Below are positions 62,440 through 64,000 of a DNA stretch of 64,000 nt, in pieces (the first letter of the stretch is position 1; every line of letters starts with the position of its first letter). This stretch comes from Hoylesella pleuritidis JCM 14110 (GTDB lineage Bacteria > Bacteroidota > Bacteroidia > Bacteroidales > Bacteroidaceae), in contig NZ_BAJN01000004.1 in NCBI RefSeq assembly GCF_000613725.1, positions 1 through 64,000 of the forward strand, read 5' to 3'. The notes below the pieces were generated by a model that saw only the letters and a list, made by a program, of their open reading frames with translations, was not told where the DNA came from and did no database searches. The position numbers and the translations under genes were made by a program.

Positions 62440-62876
62440 ATGGCTAAAGAAGTTGCTGGATTAATCAAATTACAGATTAAAGGTGGCGCTGCGAATCCTT
62501 CACCGCCAGTAGGACCTGCACTGGGTTCTAAGGGTATCAATATTATGGGATTCTGCAAGGAGTTCAACGCCAGAACCAGGATAAAGCGGGGAAAATTATT
62601 CCTGTTGTTATCACTTACTATACAGATAAGTCATTCAGCTTTGTTCTCAAAACTCCTCCCGCGGCTGTTCAGTTGAAGGAGGCGGCAAAAGTAAAGACTG
62701 GTTCTGCTCAGCCCAACCGCCAGAAAGTAGCATCTGTTACTTGGGATCAGGTTAGGGCCATTGCGGAGGACAAGATGTCCGATCTCAACTGCTTTACTGT
62801 CGAGAGTGCTATGAAACTTGTTGCCGGTACGGCGAGAAGTATGGGTATTACTGTAAAAGGGGACTTCCCGGGTTAA
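62440..62876 (+). CDS. rplK: 50S ribosomal protein L11 (frameshifted near 62576)
   Basis: The first frame diverges after FNART. One C in the CC at 62576-62577 restores [22 protein letters not shown] and runs on to the family C-terminus ([21 protein letters not shown]), 145 residues. The N-terminal [32 protein letters not shown] binds release factors and the GTPase centre RNA. L11 disruption would be very costly to growth, so error is likely. It precedes rplA by 88 bp. Confidence 0.93.
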
Positions 62877-62964
62877 TAATGAATGATTAGGGATGACTGA
62901 TAGTGAATGAGAGTTATCTTCAATATTCAAGAATCACTAATCCAATTAAACTTCAATTAAGAAA

Positions 62965-63657
62965 ATGAGTAAACTGACAAAAAATCAAAAATCAGTAGCT
63001 GAAAAGGTTGAAGCAGGGAAGACTTACACATTGAAAGAAGCGGCAGCATTGGTGAAGGAGATTACCACCACCAAGTTTGATGCGTCGCTGGATATTGATG
63101 TGCGTTTAGGTGTAGACCCGCGAAAAGCAAACCAGATGGTGCGTGGTGTCGTATCGCTTCCGAACGGAACCGGTAAGGTGATGCGTGTTCTCTGTCTTTG
63201 CACTCCTGATCAGGAAGCTGCTGCTAAGGAAGCAGGTGCTGATTATGTTGGTCTCGACGAGTATATCGAGAAGATCAAAGGTGGTTGGACGGATATTGAT
63301 GTCATCATTACGATGCCGTCTTGTATGGGTAAAATCGGTCCTTTGGGCCGTGTGCTCGGTCCTCGCGGCTTGATGCCGAATCCTAAGAGCGGAACTGTGA
63401 CGATGGATGTTGCGAAAGCTGTAAAAGAAGTGAAGCAAGGTAAGATAGACTTTAAGGTCGATAAGGCGGGTATTATCCATACTTCGATCGGTAAGGTTTC
63501 TTTCACCTCCGAACAGATTTATCAGAACGCGAAAGAATTTATCGCTACAGTAATTAAGCTGAAACCTGCTGCTGCGAAAGGTACGTATTTGAAGAGTATC
63601 TTTATTTCAAGCACGATGAGTAAGGGTGTCAAGATTGATCCTAAATCAGTTGAATAA
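62965..63657 (+). CDS. rplA: 50S ribosomal protein L1
   Basis: 230 residues with the two-domain L1 signature: [100 protein letters not shown]. It forms the mobile stalk that ejects tRNA. In many bacteria L1 also represses its own operon by binding the L11 leader. rplJ begins 18 bp after the stop. Confidence 0.97.
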   Translation: MSKLTKNQKSVAEKVEAGKTYTLKEAAALVKEITTTKFDASLDIDVRLGVDPRKANQMVRGVVSLPNGTGKVMRVLCLCTPDQEAAAKEAGADYVGLDEYIEKIKGGWTDIDVIITMPSCMGKIGPLGRVLGPRGLMPNPKSGTVTMDVAKAVKEVKQGKIDFKVDKAGIIHTSIGKVSFTSEQIYQNAKEFIATVIKLKPAAAKGTYLKSIFISSTMSKGVKIDPKSVE

Positions 63658-63675
63658 CTCTAAAAGTTTTGTACA

Positions 63676-64000
63676 ATGAAGAAAGAAGTAAAAGATACGA
63701 TAATCGTTGACCTTGGTGAGAAGCTGAAAGAGTATCCTCACTTTTACTTGGTAGATGTTGCTGGGTTAAATGCGGAGGCTACAAGTGCACTTCGCCGCAA
63801 GTGTTTCAAGAGCGAAGTTAAAATGATCGTTGTGAAGAATACACTTCTTCACAAAGCATTTGAGGCTTCGGATGTAGATTTCGAACCTTTATACAGCACG
63901 TTGAAGGGTAGTACGGCCGTCTTGCTTTCGCATACTGCTAATCTCCCCGCAAAGCTGTTGAAGGATTATGTCAAGGAAGGTACTCCTACTTTGAAAGCCG
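63676..64000 (+). CDS. rplJ: 50S ribosomal protein L10, 5' part
   Basis: Starts at ATG 63676 and stays open to the window edge (108 codons). It begins MKKEVKDTIIVDLGEKLKEY, followed by FYLVDVAGLNAEATSALRRKCF and KMIVVKNTLLHKAFEAS, which match the N-terminal rRNA-binding domain of L10. The C-terminal helix that carries L7/L12 dimers lies outside the window. Confidence 0.93.
   Translation, partial: MKKEVKDTIIVDLGEKLKEYPHFYLVDVAGLNAEATSALRRKCFKSEVKMIVVKNTLLHKAFEASDVDFEPLYSTLKGSTAVLLSHTANLPAKLLKDYVKEGTPTLKA

Overview
The window is a stretch of a Bacteroidota chromosome, most likely Prevotellaceae (Prevotella in the broad sense). The grounds are promoters of the Bacteroidota type (TAnnTTTG at about -7, TTTG or TTG about 20 bp upstream), few clear Shine-Dalgarno sequences, a fused SecDF, the PorG-UppS-BamA-OmpH-MurI order, histidine degradation through FtcD, and a sirtuin without the usual zinc cysteines. 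Nothing here looks recently transferred: there is no transposase, integrase island, phage or CRISPR locus.

Layout. 0-3.6 kb: threonine catabolism (SDR-type threonine dehydrogenase divergent from kbl), then a sirtuin. 3.7-6.2 kb: three tandem FKBP-type prolyl isomerases. 6.7-9.6 kb: 2-oxoacid:ferredoxin oxidoreductase korAB. 9.8-16.1 kb: cysS, a papain-like lipoprotein, a uridine-kinase-like protein, a Na/Pi cotransporter. 16.6-21.5 kb: rimP-nusA-infB. 21.6-27.3 kb: sufBCDS and rnhB. 27.8-33.7 kb: PASTA protein, rluD, ddl, acyltransferase, lipoprotein, RidA-like protein. 34.3-34.5 kb: a complete miniature transcription unit for a 31-residue membrane peptide, preceded by a perfect FNR-type palindrome. 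34.7-43.2 kb: DUF6242 lipoprotein, porG-like gene, uppS, bamA, three ompH/skp genes, murI, rbfA. 43.5-50.6 kb: LolC/E-like permease, HU, rhomboid protease, EEP-family membrane protein, secDF. 51.1-57.7 kb: the hut operon (ftcD-hutU-hutH-hutI, minus strand). 58.2-64 kb: rpsU, xer, hpf, four tRNAs, tuf, tRNA-Trp, secE, nusG, rplK, rplA and the start of rplJ.

The most unusual content is between the genes. Ten intergenic regions each carry an array of exactly five near-palindromic sites (consensus TTAACSGTTAA) whose centres are exactly 22 bp apart. An eleventh copy with four sites, same period, lies inside the infB coding sequence. Several arrays are bounded by an inverted nonamer (TGAAAATCA / TGATTTTCA) placed 29 bp from the outermost site centres, with a second box (TTGTATST) 3 bp inside it, giving a module of about 163 bp. 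One array is a long perfect inverted repeat. Two arrays are followed by a second dispersed repeat of about 180 bp. I do not recognise this family; it is the best candidate for an undescribed system here.

Nine genes, several of them normally essential (nusA, bamA, uppS, rplK), are each broken by one missing base in a short run. Restoring one base gives a full-length family member every time. Sequence error is the likeliest cause, so these are annotated as whole genes with a frameshift.
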